Shown here in pieces: positions 37,594-46,756 of a DNA stretch of 64,000 bases (its first letter is position 1; each line of letters begins with the position of its first letter). A program made the translations under genes and the position numbers. The stretch comes from Thalassococcus arenae. GTDB taxonomy: Bacteria; Pseudomonadota; Alphaproteobacteria; Rhodobacterales; Rhodobacteraceae. A model generated the notes under the pieces. It saw only the letters and a program-made list of their open reading frames with translations. It ran no database searches and had not been told where the DNA came from. The DNA lies in the NCBI RefSeq assembly GCF_019104745.1, contig NZ_JAHRWL010000001.1:1035001-1099000 (forward strand). The letters are read 5' to 3'.

Positions 37594-38367
37594 TCACAGC
37601 TCGGCGCGCTTGCGCCGGCTCAAGGTCAGGTCCCGCAGGATGATCTGGTTCATCTGCGGCCCTTCGAAGATCAGGTCCAGCCACATCCGTTCGACCCGTT
37701 TTTCGTTCAGCTTGGTATAGGCCAGGTCGAACTCCACGACGACATCGTCCTGGTGCAGCGGCAATTCGCGAACCACCTGTTCGGTATTCGGCCCGTGCTT
37801 GATGTTCAGCCTCGCGAATATCTCGATGCGCTTTTCCATCTCCAGGATGGTGTTCAGCCGGATCAGATGCTTGCGCTTCAGCCCCTGGCTCGCGATTTCG
37901 GGCAGATCGACCGCCAGCGACAGGTAGGAGCCGTCGAACTTGAACACGTCCAGCCGCAGGCCGAAGGCGGCCAGATCCGCTTCGCGCATGTTGCGCAGCT
38001 GGCGGAGCGTGATCTCGGAATGCGCGCAGTCGTGGAACAGCGTCACCTCGTTGCCCAACATCGATTTCGACTGCACCGAACTCAGACCCGGCACCGGCAG
38101 CGGGCCGCACCACAATTCCGGGCGCCAGGCCCAGTCGGCATCATGCGGACGCGGAAAGCTCTGGTTGCCCAGCACCGGCAGGGCGAGGCGGTTGTCGGCG
38201 ACATGGATCAACTGGTCGAGATGAGTCTTCAGCCGCCGCGCGCGCGCGCGCTGCGCGCGCAGCTCGGGAAGGTCGGTTTCCTTTGCGGCCCGAGCCGCAC
38301 GTGCCCAGCGGCGCAACGCGGCGGCGTGCATCGTGCGGTCGATCAAACCCTGTTTGTCGCCTGCCAT
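37594..38367 (-). CDS. Conserved hypothetical protein (possibly DUF6478)
   Basis: This 257-residue cytoplasmic protein begins with a basic helical segment rich in Arg/Ala (RRWARAARAAKETDLPELRAQRARARRLKTHLDQL). A globular region follows, with an HDCAHSEITLRQLRNM block (near residue 120) and a strand-rich end (VVVEFDLAYTKLNEKRVERMWLDLIFEGPQMNQI). I believe this is the family annotated as DUF6478 in Rhodobacteraceae, but from memory only. No catalytic motif is clear. It is followed closely by the 129-residue gene. Confidence 0.75.
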   Translation of the reverse strand: MAGDKQGLIDRTMHAAALRRWARAARAAKETDLPELRAQRARARRLKTHLDQLIHVADNRLALPVLGNQSFPRPHDADWAWRPELWCGPLPVPGLSSVQSKSMLGNEVTLFHDCAHSEITLRQLRNMREADLAAFGLRLDVFKFDGSYLSLAVDLPEIASQGLKRKHLIRLNTILEMEKRIEIFARLNIKHGPNTEQVVRELPLHQDDVVVEFDLAYTKLNEKRVERMWLDLIFEGPQMNQIILRDLTLSRRKRAEL

Positions 38368-38478
38368 CTCGTGTGCGTCCCGCGCCCCTCGTGCCCCAAG
38401 TCTTCGCGGCGTTGCCCCGCGATTGACTTACTATTGCAAATCTTAACGCCCGAATAAACGGTTGAGTGACATGCCGGT

Positions 38479-39180
38479 CTACCGCGTTTCGGTTGATGCG
38501 TCCTGGTCGCTCGAACCCTTGCTCAATGCGGCGATCCGGGCGCGAACCGCGCGCAACAGCGTGCCGCCGCTGTCGCCCGACAGGATCGGATGCCCTTTCG
38601 GCGCATAGAGGGCCAGTCCGACGATGCGATCGCCCTGCACGAAGGCGCCGCGCCAGTGCCGGGGGTCGCCATCGGGAAACAGCGCATCACCCCCTGTCGC
38701 CAGATGCGCGAGACGCACGCCGTCACGGTCGTATCGGCCGATCAGCGGGGCGCCAAGCTCTGCGGCGATGGTTTCGGGGCTGGGCAAATCCTGCACCGCG
38801 CCGCGCCCGCCCGCCGTCACCGTCACGACAGCCGGCGCCACGATGTCGCCGGTCTGACCGCGCGACAGGATATTGCAGCTGGCGATCATCGCGAAACCGC
38901 GTCCACCGCGGCTGGTCAGCGTGCGCTGGTCGACGCAATAGCCCGGAGGACCGGCCACCACCACGTCGCCACCCAGCAGGCTGGCCTGCTCGAGCGGTTT
39001 CAATGCGATGGACCGCGCACGGTCATCGGCGGCCGGTTTGCGTTCGAACAGGCCGGCCAGGCCGCCGCTTGCGGGGCCTGAAGCGGCGAGTTGCGGCGGC
39101 GTGGCGGTCTCGGGCAGCTCGGCGCAGGCGCCGAGCCCCAGTCCGATGCCGATCAGCGCGCCCGCGACCGCAACCCGCAT
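38479..39180 (-). CDS. Putative lipoprotein downstream of ilvD
   Basis: This 233-residue protein begins with a signal peptide ending in a lipobox-like LGAC (MRVAVAGALIGIGLGLGACAEL), so it is probably lipid-anchored in the periplasm. The mature part has two cysteines (GYCVDQRTLTS and IASCNIL) and a region GHPILSGDSGGTLLRAV. That GDSGG resembles the trypsin active-site motif, but no His/Asp partners in trypsin order are visible, so I do not call a protease. The start lies three bases after the ilvD stop, and the two are probably cotranscribed. Function unknown. Confidence 0.75.
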   Translation of the reverse strand: MRVAVAGALIGIGLGLGACAELPETATPPQLAASGPASGGLAGLFERKPAADDRARSIALKPLEQASLLGGDVVVAGPPGYCVDQRTLTSRGGRGFAMIASCNILSRGQTGDIVAPAVVTVTAGGRGAVQDLPSPETIAAELGAPLIGRYDRDGVRLAHLATGGDALFPDGDPRHWRGAFVQGDRIVGLALYAPKGHPILSGDSGGTLLRAVRARIAALSKGSSDQDASTETR

Positions 39181-39183
39181 CGT

Positions 39184-40917
39184 TCAGAGATCCGCGTAGA
39201 CATGCTTTTCTGCCTCGGCGCCGGGATGGGTGACCGCGCCCTTGTAGGTCTCGCCGACAAGCTGGGCGTATTTCCACAGCGCGCCCGAGGCATAGATCGT
39301 GTCGCGTGGGCCTTTCCATTCCGCCTTGCGGGCGGCCAGTTCCTCGTCCGACAGGGCGACCGACAGTTCGCCCTTGATCGCGTCGAGGGTGATCATGTCG
39401 CCGTCGCGCAGCAACGCGATGGGGCCGCCATGCGCGGCTTCGGGGCCGACATGGCCAACGCAGAAGCCACGCGTCGCGCCGGAAAAGCGGCCATCGGTGA
39501 TCAGCGCCACCTTCTTGCCCATGCCCTGGCCGGACAGCGCCGCCGTGGTGGCCAGCATCTCGCGCATGCCGGGGCCGCCGGCGGGGCCCTCGTTGCGGAT
39601 GACGATCACCTCGCCTTCCTTGTAGGCGCGGCTCTTGACCGCCTCGAAGGCGTCTTCCTCGCATTCGAAGACACGCGCCGGACCGGTGAAGCGCTGTTCG
39701 TCCTCGGTCATGCCGGCGACCTTCACGATGGCGCCTTGCGGAGCGAGGTTGCCTTTCAGACCGACGACACCGCCGGTCTTGGTGATCGGCTTTTCGATGG
39801 GATAGATCACACGGCCGTCGGCTTCGCGGGTGATCTTGTCCAGTTCCTCGCCGATGGTGTTACCGGTGGCGGTGATGCAATCCTCGTGGATCAGACCCGC
39901 CTTGCGCAGTTCCTTCATCACGACCGGCACGCCGCCCTGTTCGTACAAGTCCTTGGCCACGTATTGGCCGCCGGGCTTGAGATCGACGAAATAGGGGGTG
40001 TCGCGGAAGATCTCGCAGACATCGTCGAGGAAGAAGTCGATCCCGGCCTCGTGCGCGATGGCGGGAAGGTGCAGCCCGGCATTGGTCGAACCGCCGGTGC
40101 AGGCCACCACGCGGGCGGCGTTCTCAAGCGATTTGCGGGTGACGACATCGCGGGCGCGGATGCGCTTTTCCAGCAGGTCCATCACGGCACGGCCGGATGC
40201 TTCGCCATAGGCGTCGCGGCTTTCGTAAGGTGCCGGCGCTCCCGACGAATTGGGCAGGGCCAGGCCGATCGCTTCGGACACGCAGGCCATGGTGTTGGCT
40301 GTGAACTGGCCGCCGCAGGCACCGGCCGACGGGCAGGCCACGCGTTCGAGAATTTCCAGCTCGGCATCGGTGTAGTTCCCGGCCTGGTGCTTGCCCACCG
40401 CTTCGAACACGTCCTGCACGGTGACATCCTGGCCGTTCAGCCGCCCCGGCAGAATCGACCCGCCATAGATGAAGACAGACGGCACGTTCAGGCGCACCAT
40501 GGCCATCATCATGCCCGGCAGCGACTTGTCGCAACCCGCCAGGCCGACGATCGCGTCGTAGCAATGGCCGCGCATCGTCAGTTCGACGGTGTCGGCGATC
40601 GCCTCGCGCGAGGCCAGCGACGAGCGCATGCCTTCGTGCCCCATCGCGATACCGTCGGTCACGGTGATCGTCGTGAATTCGCGCGGGGTGCCGAAGGCCT
40701 GCTTGACCCCCATCTTGACCGCCTGCGCCTGCCGGTTCAGCGCGATGTTGCAGGGCGCGGCCTCGTTCCAGCAGGTGGCCACGCCGACCAGCGGCTGGTG
40801 GATCTCTTCTTCGGTCATGCCCATCGCGTAATAGTAGGACCGGTGCGGTGCCCGCGCGGGGCCCTCGGTCACGTGGCGGCTGGGCAGTTTGGACTTGTCG
40901 AAGGGGCGCTTGAGCAT
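39184..40917 (-). CDS. ilvD: Dihydroxy-acid dehydratase
   Basis: This 577-residue iron-sulfur enzyme dehydrates 2,3-dihydroxy acids in valine and isoleucine synthesis. The cluster cysteines are visible in GCDKSLPGM and [16 protein letters not shown], and [21 protein letters not shown] near the end is the conserved substrate loop. The ATG follows GGGAGAAG. The frame is open far upstream, but that extension has no ribosome site and overlaps a repeat element and the divergent desaturase gene. It is followed at once by a lipoprotein gene. Confidence 0.97.
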   Translation of the reverse strand: MLKRPFDKSKLPSRHVTEGPARAPHRSYYYAMGMTEEEIHQPLVGVATCWNEAAPCNIALNRQAQAVKMGVKQAFGTPREFTTITVTDGIAMGHEGMRSSLASREAIADTVELTMRGHCYDAIVGLAGCDKSLPGMMMAMVRLNVPSVFIYGGSILPGRLNGQDVTVQDVFEAVGKHQAGNYTDAELEILERVACPSAGACGGQFTANTMACVSEAIGLALPNSSGAPAPYESRDAYGEASGRAVMDLLEKRIRARDVVTRKSLENAARVVACTGGSTNAGLHLPAIAHEAGIDFFLDDVCEIFRDTPYFVDLKPGGQYVAKDLYEQGGVPVVMKELRKAGLIHEDCITATGNTIGEELDKITREADGRVIYPIEKPITKTGGVVGLKGNLAPQGAIVKVAGMTEDEQRFTGPARVFECEEDAFEAVKSRAYKEGEVIVIRNEGPAGGPGMREMLATTAALSGQGMGKKVALITDGRFSGATRGFCVGHVGPEAAHGGPIALLRDGDMITLDAIKGELSVALSDEELAARKAEWKGPRDTIYASGALWKYAQLVGETYKGAVTHPGAEAEKHVYADL

Positions 40918-40986
40918 GCTGGCTTCTCCCGGAAATGCGTTGGATCGGGAATAGCGAAGGGGCGGGGAGGGCACAAGCGTCTCGCG

Positions 40987-41052
40987 TTTTCGGGGGCTCT
41001 GCCCCCGCCGCCGCAAGCGGCGGCTCCCCCGGGATATTATTCGCCAGATGAA
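40987..41052 (+). repeat. Intergenic stem-loop repeat, copy 1
   Basis: The order is TTTTCGGGGGC, TCT, GCCCCCG, then a second stem GCCGCC-GCAA-GCGGCGGC, then TCCCCCGGGATATT and CCAGATGAAG. The second copy at 62937-63000 keeps the first stem, the TCCCCCGGGATATT block and CCAGA.GAAG, while its middle stem differs in sequence but still pairs. This compensated pairing marks a structured element that I recall as common between Rhodobacteraceae genes. Confidence 0.75.
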
Positions 41053-41104
41053 GCGGATCGTCGGTTCTGCATCGCCAGCCGCGCGTGATGTGGTAAAATG
41101 CGGC

Positions 41105-42046
41105 ATGACACCCGGCAAAGCCTTTCTGACCTCTGATGAAATCCGCAGCCTTTCGGCGCGCTCGGACCTTTGGGGCGCTTGGCTGGTGGTGCATTGCTGG
41201 GGGCTGATCCTGGGATCGGTGGCGCTGTTCGCGCTGTGGCCGAACCCGCTGACATTCCTGCTGGCCGTGGTGGTGATCGGCTCGCGGCAGCTGGGCCTGG
41301 CGATCCTGATGCACGAAGCCGCGCATAACGCACTGTTCAAGACGCGCTGGATGAACGAATTCGCCGGCGACTGGTTGTGCGGGCGCCCGATCCTGGCGGA
41401 CCTGCCGGAATACCGGCGGTACCACCTGACCCACCACCGCTATACGCAATCCGACCGAGACCCCGACCTGCGCCTGTCGAAACCCTTTCCTACCACCCGC
41501 GCGTCGCTGCGGCGCAAGCTGATCCGCGACATCACCGGCCAGACCGGGATCAAGCAGCGCGCCCAGCAGATCGCCTTTGCCTTCAGGATGGCGGGCGAGG
41601 TCGAAGGGCAGCCTTCGGCGCAGGACCTGGCCCAGGCGTTTTCCGGCCCGGTACTGGGCAAGGCCATCGTCGCCAACGCGGTGATCCTTGCGCTGTTCTG
41701 GGCGATCGGTGCCTGGTGGTTCTGGCTGGCCTTCTGGGTGCTGCCGCTGCTGACCTGGTTCCAGCTGGTCCTGCGCGTGCGCAACATCGCCGAACATGGC
41801 GCGGTGGCGTTTTCGGACGACCCTTTCCGCAATACCCGCACGACGCTGGCCAGCCCGCTGGAGCGGTTGCTGCTGGCGCCCTACTGGGTCAATTACCACC
41901 TCGAGCACCACCTGGTGATGCACATCCCCGCCCACAACCTGCCCCGCTTGCACGCGATGCTGAAGGCCAAGGGGCTGGGCGACCGGATGACGGTCGCACC
42001 CGGCTATCTGGACGTGCTGCGGCAGGCTTCGACGCGCCCGGCATGA
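41105..42046 (+). CDS. Membrane fatty-acid desaturase family protein
   Basis: This 313-residue protein has four to five membrane segments and the three histidine boxes of diiron membrane desaturases: HEAAHNALF (near residue 75), HLTHHRYT (near 108) and [11 protein letters not shown] (near 265). The family introduces double bonds or hydroxyl groups into acyl chains or other lipids such as carotenoids; the chain position cannot be told. The start used is the ATG after a weak context; an in-frame ATG 19 codons earlier overlaps the repeat element. It is divergent from ilvD. A lipid target would fit the sigma-E lipid operon elsewhere in the window, but this is only a theme. Confidence 0.88.
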   Translation: MTPGKAFLTSDEIRSLSARSDLWGAWLVVHCWGLILGSVALFALWPNPLTFLLAVVVIGSRQLGLAILMHEAAHNALFKTRWMNEFAGDWLCGRPILADLPEYRRYHLTHHRYTQSDRDPDLRLSKPFPTTRASLRRKLIRDITGQTGIKQRAQQIAFAFRMAGEVEGQPSAQDLAQAFSGPVLGKAIVANAVILALFWAIGAWWFWLAFWVLPLLTWFQLVLRVRNIAEHGAVAFSDDPFRNTRTTLASPLERLLLAPYWVNYHLEHHLVMHIPAHNLPRLHAMLKAKGLGDRMTVAPGYLDVLRQASTRPA

Positions 42047-42056
42047 CGCGCGCTTG

Positions 42057-42947
42057 ATGAACTACGCTGCCTTCGCGCGCCTTGTTGCCCCGGCCCGGCC
42101 TTCGGCACAGCTTTGGCGGCTGGTGCTGGGCGTGATCCTGACCGGCGCTGTGACCATCGGGCTCAGCCAATCGGTGCTGGCCATCGCGCGGGTCGCGCTG
42201 GACGAAAACGCGTTCTGGCTGTTCCTGGCCGAGGTCGAGACGGCGCGCACGCCGATGGGGCTGTTGATCCTGCTGACATCGCTGGGCGGCATGGGGCTGG
42301 GCGCTGTGCTGGCGGCGCGGCTGCTGCACCGGCGTGGGCTCGTCAGCCTGATCGGCCCGGTACCGCTGGCCCTGCGGCAGGCGCTGCGCGTGCTGGGGGC
42401 ACTGGCCCTGCTGTACGGTGCGGTGGCGCTGTTGCCGCCCTGGCCACTTTGGTCGGATACCGTACCGGGTGTGCCGCCGGGCTTGTGGCTGGCGCTGCTG
42501 CCCGTGACGCTGCTGGCGCTGCTGATCCAGACCGGCAGCGAAGAGCTGCTGTTCCGCGGCTATCTGCAATCGCAACTGGCGGCGCGCTTCCGTCATCCGG
42601 CGATCTGGATCGGCGTGCCGTCGGTGCTGTTCGCCATCGGCCATTACGCGCCCCTGCTGTATGGCGGCAACGCGGTCGTCGTCATGCTGTGGGCGCTGGT
42701 TTTCGGTGTCATCGCCGCGGACCTGACCGCGCGCGCCGGCACGCTGGGTCCGGCCATCGCACTGCATCTGGTCAACAACTTCATCGCCATCGCCGTCACT
42801 TCCTTGCAGGGCGAGATGTCGGGGCTGGCGCTGCGGCAATTGCCCTTTGGTGCGGGAGACGAAGCCGCGGTCGCCATGATCCTGCCGGCGGATCTGATCC
42901 TGCTGATCCTCGGCTGGCTGGCCGCGCGCATCGCGTTGCGCGTCTGA
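42057..42947 (+). CDS. CPBP-family intramembrane metalloprotease
   Basis: This 296-residue membrane protein has about eight hydrophobic segments and the CPBP/Abi motifs: EELLFRGYLQ (near residue 161), FAIGHY (near 196) and HLVNN (near 240). These supply the glutamate and histidine metal-site residues of the Rce1-like family. The substrate is unknown; bacterial relatives are linked to bacteriocin self-immunity or membrane-protein processing. It starts ten bases after the desaturase stop, so the two may be cotranscribed. The first codon is taken as the ATG at 42057 rather than the TTG before it. Confidence 0.85.
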   Translation: MNYAAFARLVAPARPSAQLWRLVLGVILTGAVTIGLSQSVLAIARVALDENAFWLFLAEVETARTPMGLLILLTSLGGMGLGAVLAARLLHRRGLVSLIGPVPLALRQALRVLGALALLYGAVALLPPWPLWSDTVPGVPPGLWLALLPVTLLALLIQTGSEELLFRGYLQSQLAARFRHPAIWIGVPSVLFAIGHYAPLLYGGNAVVVMLWALVFGVIAADLTARAGTLGPAIALHLVNNFIAIAVTSLQGEMSGLALRQLPFGAGDEAAVAMILPADLILLILGWLAARIALRV

Positions 42948-43007
42948 TTGCATTCCCGGGCGCGGCGGCATAGATCAGGGCATCCATGGCGAAAAAGCGG
43001 AACTCGC

Positions 43008-43973
43008 ATGAACTGGATCACCAACTACGTCCGTCCCCGGATCAATTCGATCTTCTCGCGCCGCGAAGTGCCCGAGAACCTGTGGACCAAGTGCGACGAA
43101 TGCGGGACGATGCTGTTCCATCGCGAAGTGTCGGACAATCTGAACGTCTGCACCAATTGCGGCCACCACATGAATATTTCACCGCGCGAACGGTTCCACG
43201 CGTTGTTCGACGGCGGTGTCTATTCCGAGGTCAAGGTGCCCGAACCGGTTGCGGACCCGCTGCAGTTCCGCGACCAGAAGAAATACCCCGAACGCATGAA
43301 GGCCGCGCAAAAGGCCACCGGCGAACACGAAGCGATGCTGGTCGCCAGTGGTGAAATCGGTCGGACCCCGGTGGTGGCCGCTGCGCAGAACTTCGCCTTC
43401 ATGGGCGGTTCGATGGGCATGTTCGTCGGCAACGCCATCGTCGCCGCCGCGGAAGAGGCCGTGAAACTGGGCCGCCCGCTGATCCTGTTTTCGGCCGCGG
43501 GCGGTGCGCGGATGCAGGAAGGCATCCTGAGCCTGATGCAGATGCCGCGGACCACCGTCGCCGTGCAGATGCTGAAAGAGGCAGGCCTGCCCTATATCGT
43601 CGTGCTGACCCATCCCACGACCGGCGGTGTCACCGCGTCCTACGCGATGCTGGGTGACGTGCAGATCGCCGAACCCAATGCGCTGATCTGCTTCGCCGGA
43701 CCGCGGGTGATCGAACAGACGATCCGCGAAAAGCTGCCCGAAGGCTTTCAGCGCGCCGAATACCTGCTGGAGCACGGGATGCTGGACCGGGTGACCGACC
43801 GGCGCGCGATGCGCGACGAGTTGATCTCGATCTTGCGGATGCTGATGGGGCTGCCGCCGGCCGTCGTCGCCGACCTGCCTGCGCCCGGGGAACCGGTTGC
43901 GGCCAATCCGCCCAAGGCCGACGAAGGCACGGACCCCGGCAAGGACGCGAAAAAGGACAAGGCCAAGGCATGA
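43008..43973 (+). CDS. accD: Acetyl-CoA carboxylase carboxyltransferase subunit beta
   Basis: This 321-residue subunit has an N-terminal zinc ribbon (CDEC and CTNC, residues about 28-50) and the crotonase-like carboxyltransferase domain (SAAGGARMQEGILSLMQM; THPTTGGVTASYAMLGD; FAGPRVIEQTIREKLPEGFQ). It makes malonyl-CoA with AccA for fatty acid synthesis. The tail (about 290-321) is charged and low-complexity. Its stop overlaps the folC start (ATGA), the usual accD-folC pairing. Confidence 0.97.
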   Translation: MNWITNYVRPRINSIFSRREVPENLWTKCDECGTMLFHREVSDNLNVCTNCGHHMNISPRERFHALFDGGVYSEVKVPEPVADPLQFRDQKKYPERMKAAQKATGEHEAMLVASGEIGRTPVVAAAQNFAFMGGSMGMFVGNAIVAAAEEAVKLGRPLILFSAAGGARMQEGILSLMQMPRTTVAVQMLKEAGLPYIVVLTHPTTGGVTASYAMLGDVQIAEPNALICFAGPRVIEQTIREKLPEGFQRAEYLLEHGMLDRVTDRRAMRDELISILRMLMGLPPAVVADLPAPGEPVAANPPKADEGTDPGKDAKKDKAKA

Positions 43974-45244
43974 GCCGCGCCGGATCGGACGTCATCCTCG
44001 AGCGGATGATGTCGCTGCATCCCAAGCTGATCGACCTGACGCTCGACCGGGTCTGGCGTCTGCTGGACGCGCTTGGAGATCCGCATCTGCGCCTGCCGCC
44101 GGTGATCCACATCGCGGGGACGAACGGCAAGGGATCGACCCTGGCGATGATCCGGGCCGGGCTGGAAGGAGCGGGCCTGCGGTGCCACGCCTATACCTCG
44201 CCGCATCTGGCACGGTTTCACGAACGCATCCGGCTGGCCGGTGACCTGATCGAAGAAGACGCGTTGAGCGCGGTTCTGGACGAATGCTGGGACGCCAATG
44301 GCGGCGTGCCGATCACCTATTTCGAGATCACCACCTGCGCCGCGATCCTGGCGTTCTCGCGCGTCGCGGCCGACTACACCCTGCTCGAGGTCGGGCTGGG
44401 CGGACGGCTGGACGCCACCAACGTGATCGAGACACCGGCGATGACGGTCATCACGCCGGTCTCGTTGGATCACCAGCAATTCCTGGGCGACACGTTGGGC
44501 GCCATCGCGGGCGAAAAGGCGGGTATCCTCAAGCGAGGCGTGCCCTGCGTGGTCAGCCGGCAGACAGATGAAGGGCTTGCCGCGATCGAGACGCGCGCCG
44601 ACCGTTTGGGCGCGCCGCTGCTGGTGCAGGGGCAGCATTGGCACAGCTGGGAAGAGCGCGGGCGGCTCGTCTACCAGGACGAAACCGGCTTGCTCGACCT
44701 GCCGCGTCCGGTGCTTCCCGGCGCGCATCAGTTCGACAACGCCGGTGCGGCGCTGGCGGTGCTCCGGCACCTCGGGATGGGCGAAGTTGCCTGTGATGCG
44801 GCAGTGACGCGCGCCGTCTGGCCGGCGCGGATGCAGCGGCTGAAAACCGGGCCGCTGGTCGATGCCGCGCCGGAGGTCGAACTCTGGCTTGATGGTGGCC
44901 ACAACCCGTCGGCCGGCGAGGCGATTTCCGCGCATCTGGCCACCCTGCCCAAGCGCGACACCTATCTGATCTGCGGCATGCTCAATACCAAGGACGTCGC
45001 GGGCTACATGCGTCCGATGGCTGGCGTCGCCAAGGCGCTGATGGCCGTGTCGATACCGGGCGAAGCCAACACGCTGCCCGCAGAAACGACGGCCGAAGCG
45101 GCGCGCAAGGCCGGCCTGTCCGCCGACACCGCGCCGGATGTGCGCACCGCGTTGCGGCAAATTTCCCTTGCGGCACCCCAAGCGCGTGTCCTGATCTGCG
45201 GATCGCTCTACCTGGCCGGGAACGTCCTGAAAGAAAACGGCTGA
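43970..45244 (+). CDS. folC: Folylpolyglutamate synthase / dihydrofolate synthase
   Basis: This 424-residue Mur-ligase-family enzyme adds glutamate to dihydropteroate and folates. It has the ATP-binding loop HIAGTNGKGSTLAMI (near residue 45), YTSPHLARFHERIRL, LLEVGLGGRLDATNVI and LDGGHNPSAGE. It is translationally coupled to accD through ATGA. The length is normal. Confidence 0.97.
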   Translation: MSRAGSDVILERMMSLHPKLIDLTLDRVWRLLDALGDPHLRLPPVIHIAGTNGKGSTLAMIRAGLEGAGLRCHAYTSPHLARFHERIRLAGDLIEEDALSAVLDECWDANGGVPITYFEITTCAAILAFSRVAADYTLLEVGLGGRLDATNVIETPAMTVITPVSLDHQQFLGDTLGAIAGEKAGILKRGVPCVVSRQTDEGLAAIETRADRLGAPLLVQGQHWHSWEERGRLVYQDETGLLDLPRPVLPGAHQFDNAGAALAVLRHLGMGEVACDAAVTRAVWPARMQRLKTGPLVDAAPEVELWLDGGHNPSAGEAISAHLATLPKRDTYLICGMLNTKDVAGYMRPMAGVAKALMAVSIPGEANTLPAETTAEAARKAGLSADTAPDVRTALRQISLAAPQARVLICGSLYLAGNVLKENG

Positions 45245-45281
45245 ACTCGGGATTGAGTGCCTTGTGGCGGACCCCCGAATG

Positions 45282-45311
45282 TTGACTGATTCGGCATCAG
45301 CGGCCTATATC
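45282..45311 (+). promoter_or_regulatory. Candidate housekeeping promoter of the rhodanese-like/LysM pair
   Basis: TTGACT (45282-45287) and TATATC (45306-45311) are 18 bases apart, about 50 bases before the rhodanese-like start. The block AATGTTGAC..GAT resembles the promoter at 46605. Confidence 0.65.
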
Positions 45312-45361
45312 TTGGGATAATTCAGGGTCGGGTTTACCGTGCCCGCAAGGGTCGAGCACAA

Positions 45362-45937
45362 ATGATTCAGAGTCTCCGTTGGGCCGTTTTGGCCACGTGT
45401 GCAAGCATGGCACAAGCCGCGGCCGATCCGGGGCGCATTTCCGACAATCGGCTTGATGCGCGTTTCGACTTGTCCGGTCAAACCATCACGATCACCCGCG
45501 ATGGCGCCCGGTGTCCCCCGGCCTGTGTGCAGCCGATCCAAGCCGCGCAAGGCATCGCGACGCTTGGCGAATTGGAGTTGCTCGATTTCCTGGAAGATGC
45601 CGTCTCCGCGGGTCGGGGTTTGCTGGTCGATGCCCGACGGCCCGACGGGTTCGCCGCGGCCACGTTGCCGGGCGCGGTCAACGTGCCGGCCGAAACGCTG
45701 GACAGCGCCAACCCATACCGGGACGACCTCTTGGCGGCTCTTGGCGCCCGCGACGGCGACGATTTCAGCGACGCCTTCGATCTGGCGGTATTCGCCGGAG
45801 GGCCTGACGATCCGGCGTCCACGATGGCCTTGCGGCACCTGCTCGACGCCGGCTACCCGGCGAACAAACTGACCTATTACCGGGGTGGAATGAGCAGCTG
45901 GATGTCTCTCGGTCTGACGACGGTGACGGGGCGATGA
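45362..45937 (+). CDS. Periplasmic rhodanese-fold protein lacking the catalytic cysteine
   Basis: This 191-residue protein has a Sec signal (about 19 residues, ASMAQAAAD). The mature part is a rhodanese domain: LLVDARRPDGFAAATLPGAVNVPAE, then LAVFAGGPDDPASTMALRHLLDAGYPANKLTYYRGGMSSWMSLG. Where active rhodaneses have Cys at the start of the loop (VFCxG), this has Ala (VFAGG), so sulfur transfer by the usual route is not expected; a binding or scaffold role is likelier. Two other cysteines (RCPPAC, near residue 50) form a CxxxC pair that could carry redox chemistry or metal. It is followed 34 bases later by a LysM gene. Ribosome site weak. Confidence 0.82.
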   Translation: MIQSLRWAVLATCASMAQAAADPGRISDNRLDARFDLSGQTITITRDGARCPPACVQPIQAAQGIATLGELELLDFLEDAVSAGRGLLVDARRPDGFAAATLPGAVNVPAETLDSANPYRDDLLAALGARDGDDFSDAFDLAVFAGGPDDPASTMALRHLLDAGYPANKLTYYRGGMSSWMSLGLTTVTGR

Positions 45938-45971
45938 TTTCGGGGCGCCCAGATCTGCATGGAGGCGCGGG

Positions 45972-46547
45972 ATGATCCGGATGTTTCTGCTGTGTGTCGG
46001 CTTTGTTGCGGTTTCGGTCCTGTTGTTGGTCTATCAACCGGGCGCGCGACGGCTAGCCCGGGAGGACGCAGCGGATCACAGCGTCACCCGCGCGGAACCC
46101 CGGATCGCGCCGATCGCGGCGCCGGAACCGGAACCACGGCAGTACGTCGCGCAATCGCTCAGCGCACCGGCGCCACTGCCCGAGCCGCCCGCACCGGTTC
46201 CGATCGTGCAACCCGGCTTTCCGCCCGGCCCGCTGGACGCGGCGGGTTTGCGTCGAATGACATGGGAAACCGTGTCGAACCTCGATGCCGCCACCGGACG
46301 CAAGGCCGTACCCGGGCAGCCGGGCAGCCTGCTTCACAGCATCGTTCGCAAATCGCTGTCCGAACTGGACAGCCCGATCCGAGCAGAGCGGTATGTCGTG
46401 CAAAGCGGGGACAGCCTGATCTCGATCGCCGTCGCATTGTATGGCGATGCAAACATGACCGGACCGCTTTTCGCGGCCAACCAGGACATTCTGGCGCGCC
46501 CGGACGACCTGCGCGCAGGGCAGGTTCTGGTGCTGCCCCGCGATTGA
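45972..46547 (+). CDS. LysM-domain envelope protein
   Basis: This 191-residue protein has an N-terminal membrane segment (residues 4-21), a long Pro/Ala-rich spacer (about 35-85) and a C-terminal LysM domain (YVVQSGDSLISIAVALYGDANMTGPLFAANQDIL.. LRAGQVLVLP, about 140-188). LysM binds peptidoglycan, so the protein likely spans from the inner membrane to the wall. No hydrolase domain is present. GGAGG lies six bases before the ATG. Cotranscription with the rhodanese-like gene is likely. Confidence 0.88.
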   Translation: MIRMFLLCVGFVAVSVLLLVYQPGARRLAREDAADHSVTRAEPRIAPIAAPEPEPRQYVAQSLSAPAPLPEPPAPVPIVQPGFPPGPLDAAGLRRMTWETVSNLDAATGRKAVPGQPGSLLHSIVRKSLSELDSPIRAERYVVQSGDSLISIAVALYGDANMTGPLFAANQDILARPDDLRAGQVLVLPRD

Positions 46548-46553
46548 CCGACT

Positions 46554-46567
46554 ATCGGTCGACCGAT
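46554..46567. promoter_or_regulatory. Perfect 14-base palindrome upstream of the candidate small RNA
   Basis: ATCGGTCGACCGAT is perfectly symmetric, begins seven bases after the LysM stop and lies about 40 bases before the -35 of the orphan promoter. A candidate operator; no T-run follows, so it is not a terminator. Confidence 0.45.
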
Positions 46568-46604
46568 GATCGAGAAAACAATATCTCCATACAGCTACTA
46601 AATG

Positions 46605-46634
46605 TTGACCGATGCCGACCAACAGCCCTATAAG
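46605..46634 (+). promoter_or_regulatory. Orphan housekeeping promoter in the LysM-zapE gap
   Basis: TTGACC (46605-46610) and TATAAG (46629-46634) are 18 bases apart, a strong sigma-70-type pair. No plus-strand protein gene follows; the next gene (zapE) is on the other strand. Confidence 0.65.
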
Positions 46635-46640
46635 GCTGAA

Positions 46641-46755
46641 ACGCTGCCATGCGCCACGGGCGAATACGGCCATCCACCGCATCGGCACACGCCATAACAG
46701 GCACCAAAGGCCAAACCGAGCAGCCTTGAGGGTCCTTTTGGGACCCTTCTTTTTC
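46641..46755 (+). ncRNA. Candidate trans-acting small RNA, about 115 nt
   Basis: An orphan promoter (predicted start near 46641) and an intrinsic terminator (46729-46755) define a transcript of about 115 nucleotides wholly inside an intergenic gap. The only frame of note starts at 46649 (26 codons) and lacks a ribosome site. The RNA does not match 4.5S, 6S, tmRNA or RNase P as I know them. It could alternatively be a long 3' tail of the LysM mRNA with an internal promoter. Confidence 0.5.
46729..46755 (+). terminator. Rho-independent terminator of the candidate small RNA
   Basis: The stem AGGGTCC / GGACCCT has a five-base loop and is followed by TCTTTTT. It ends at the zapE stop codon on the opposite strand and is oriented only for plus-strand transcripts. 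Confidence 0.88.
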
Positions 46756-46756
46756 C

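Noticed and set aside
38479-39180. Trypsin-like protease, because of GDSGG
   Set aside because: No His and Asp partners in trypsin order, and the surrounding sequence does not fit the fold; kept as a lipoprotein of unknown function.
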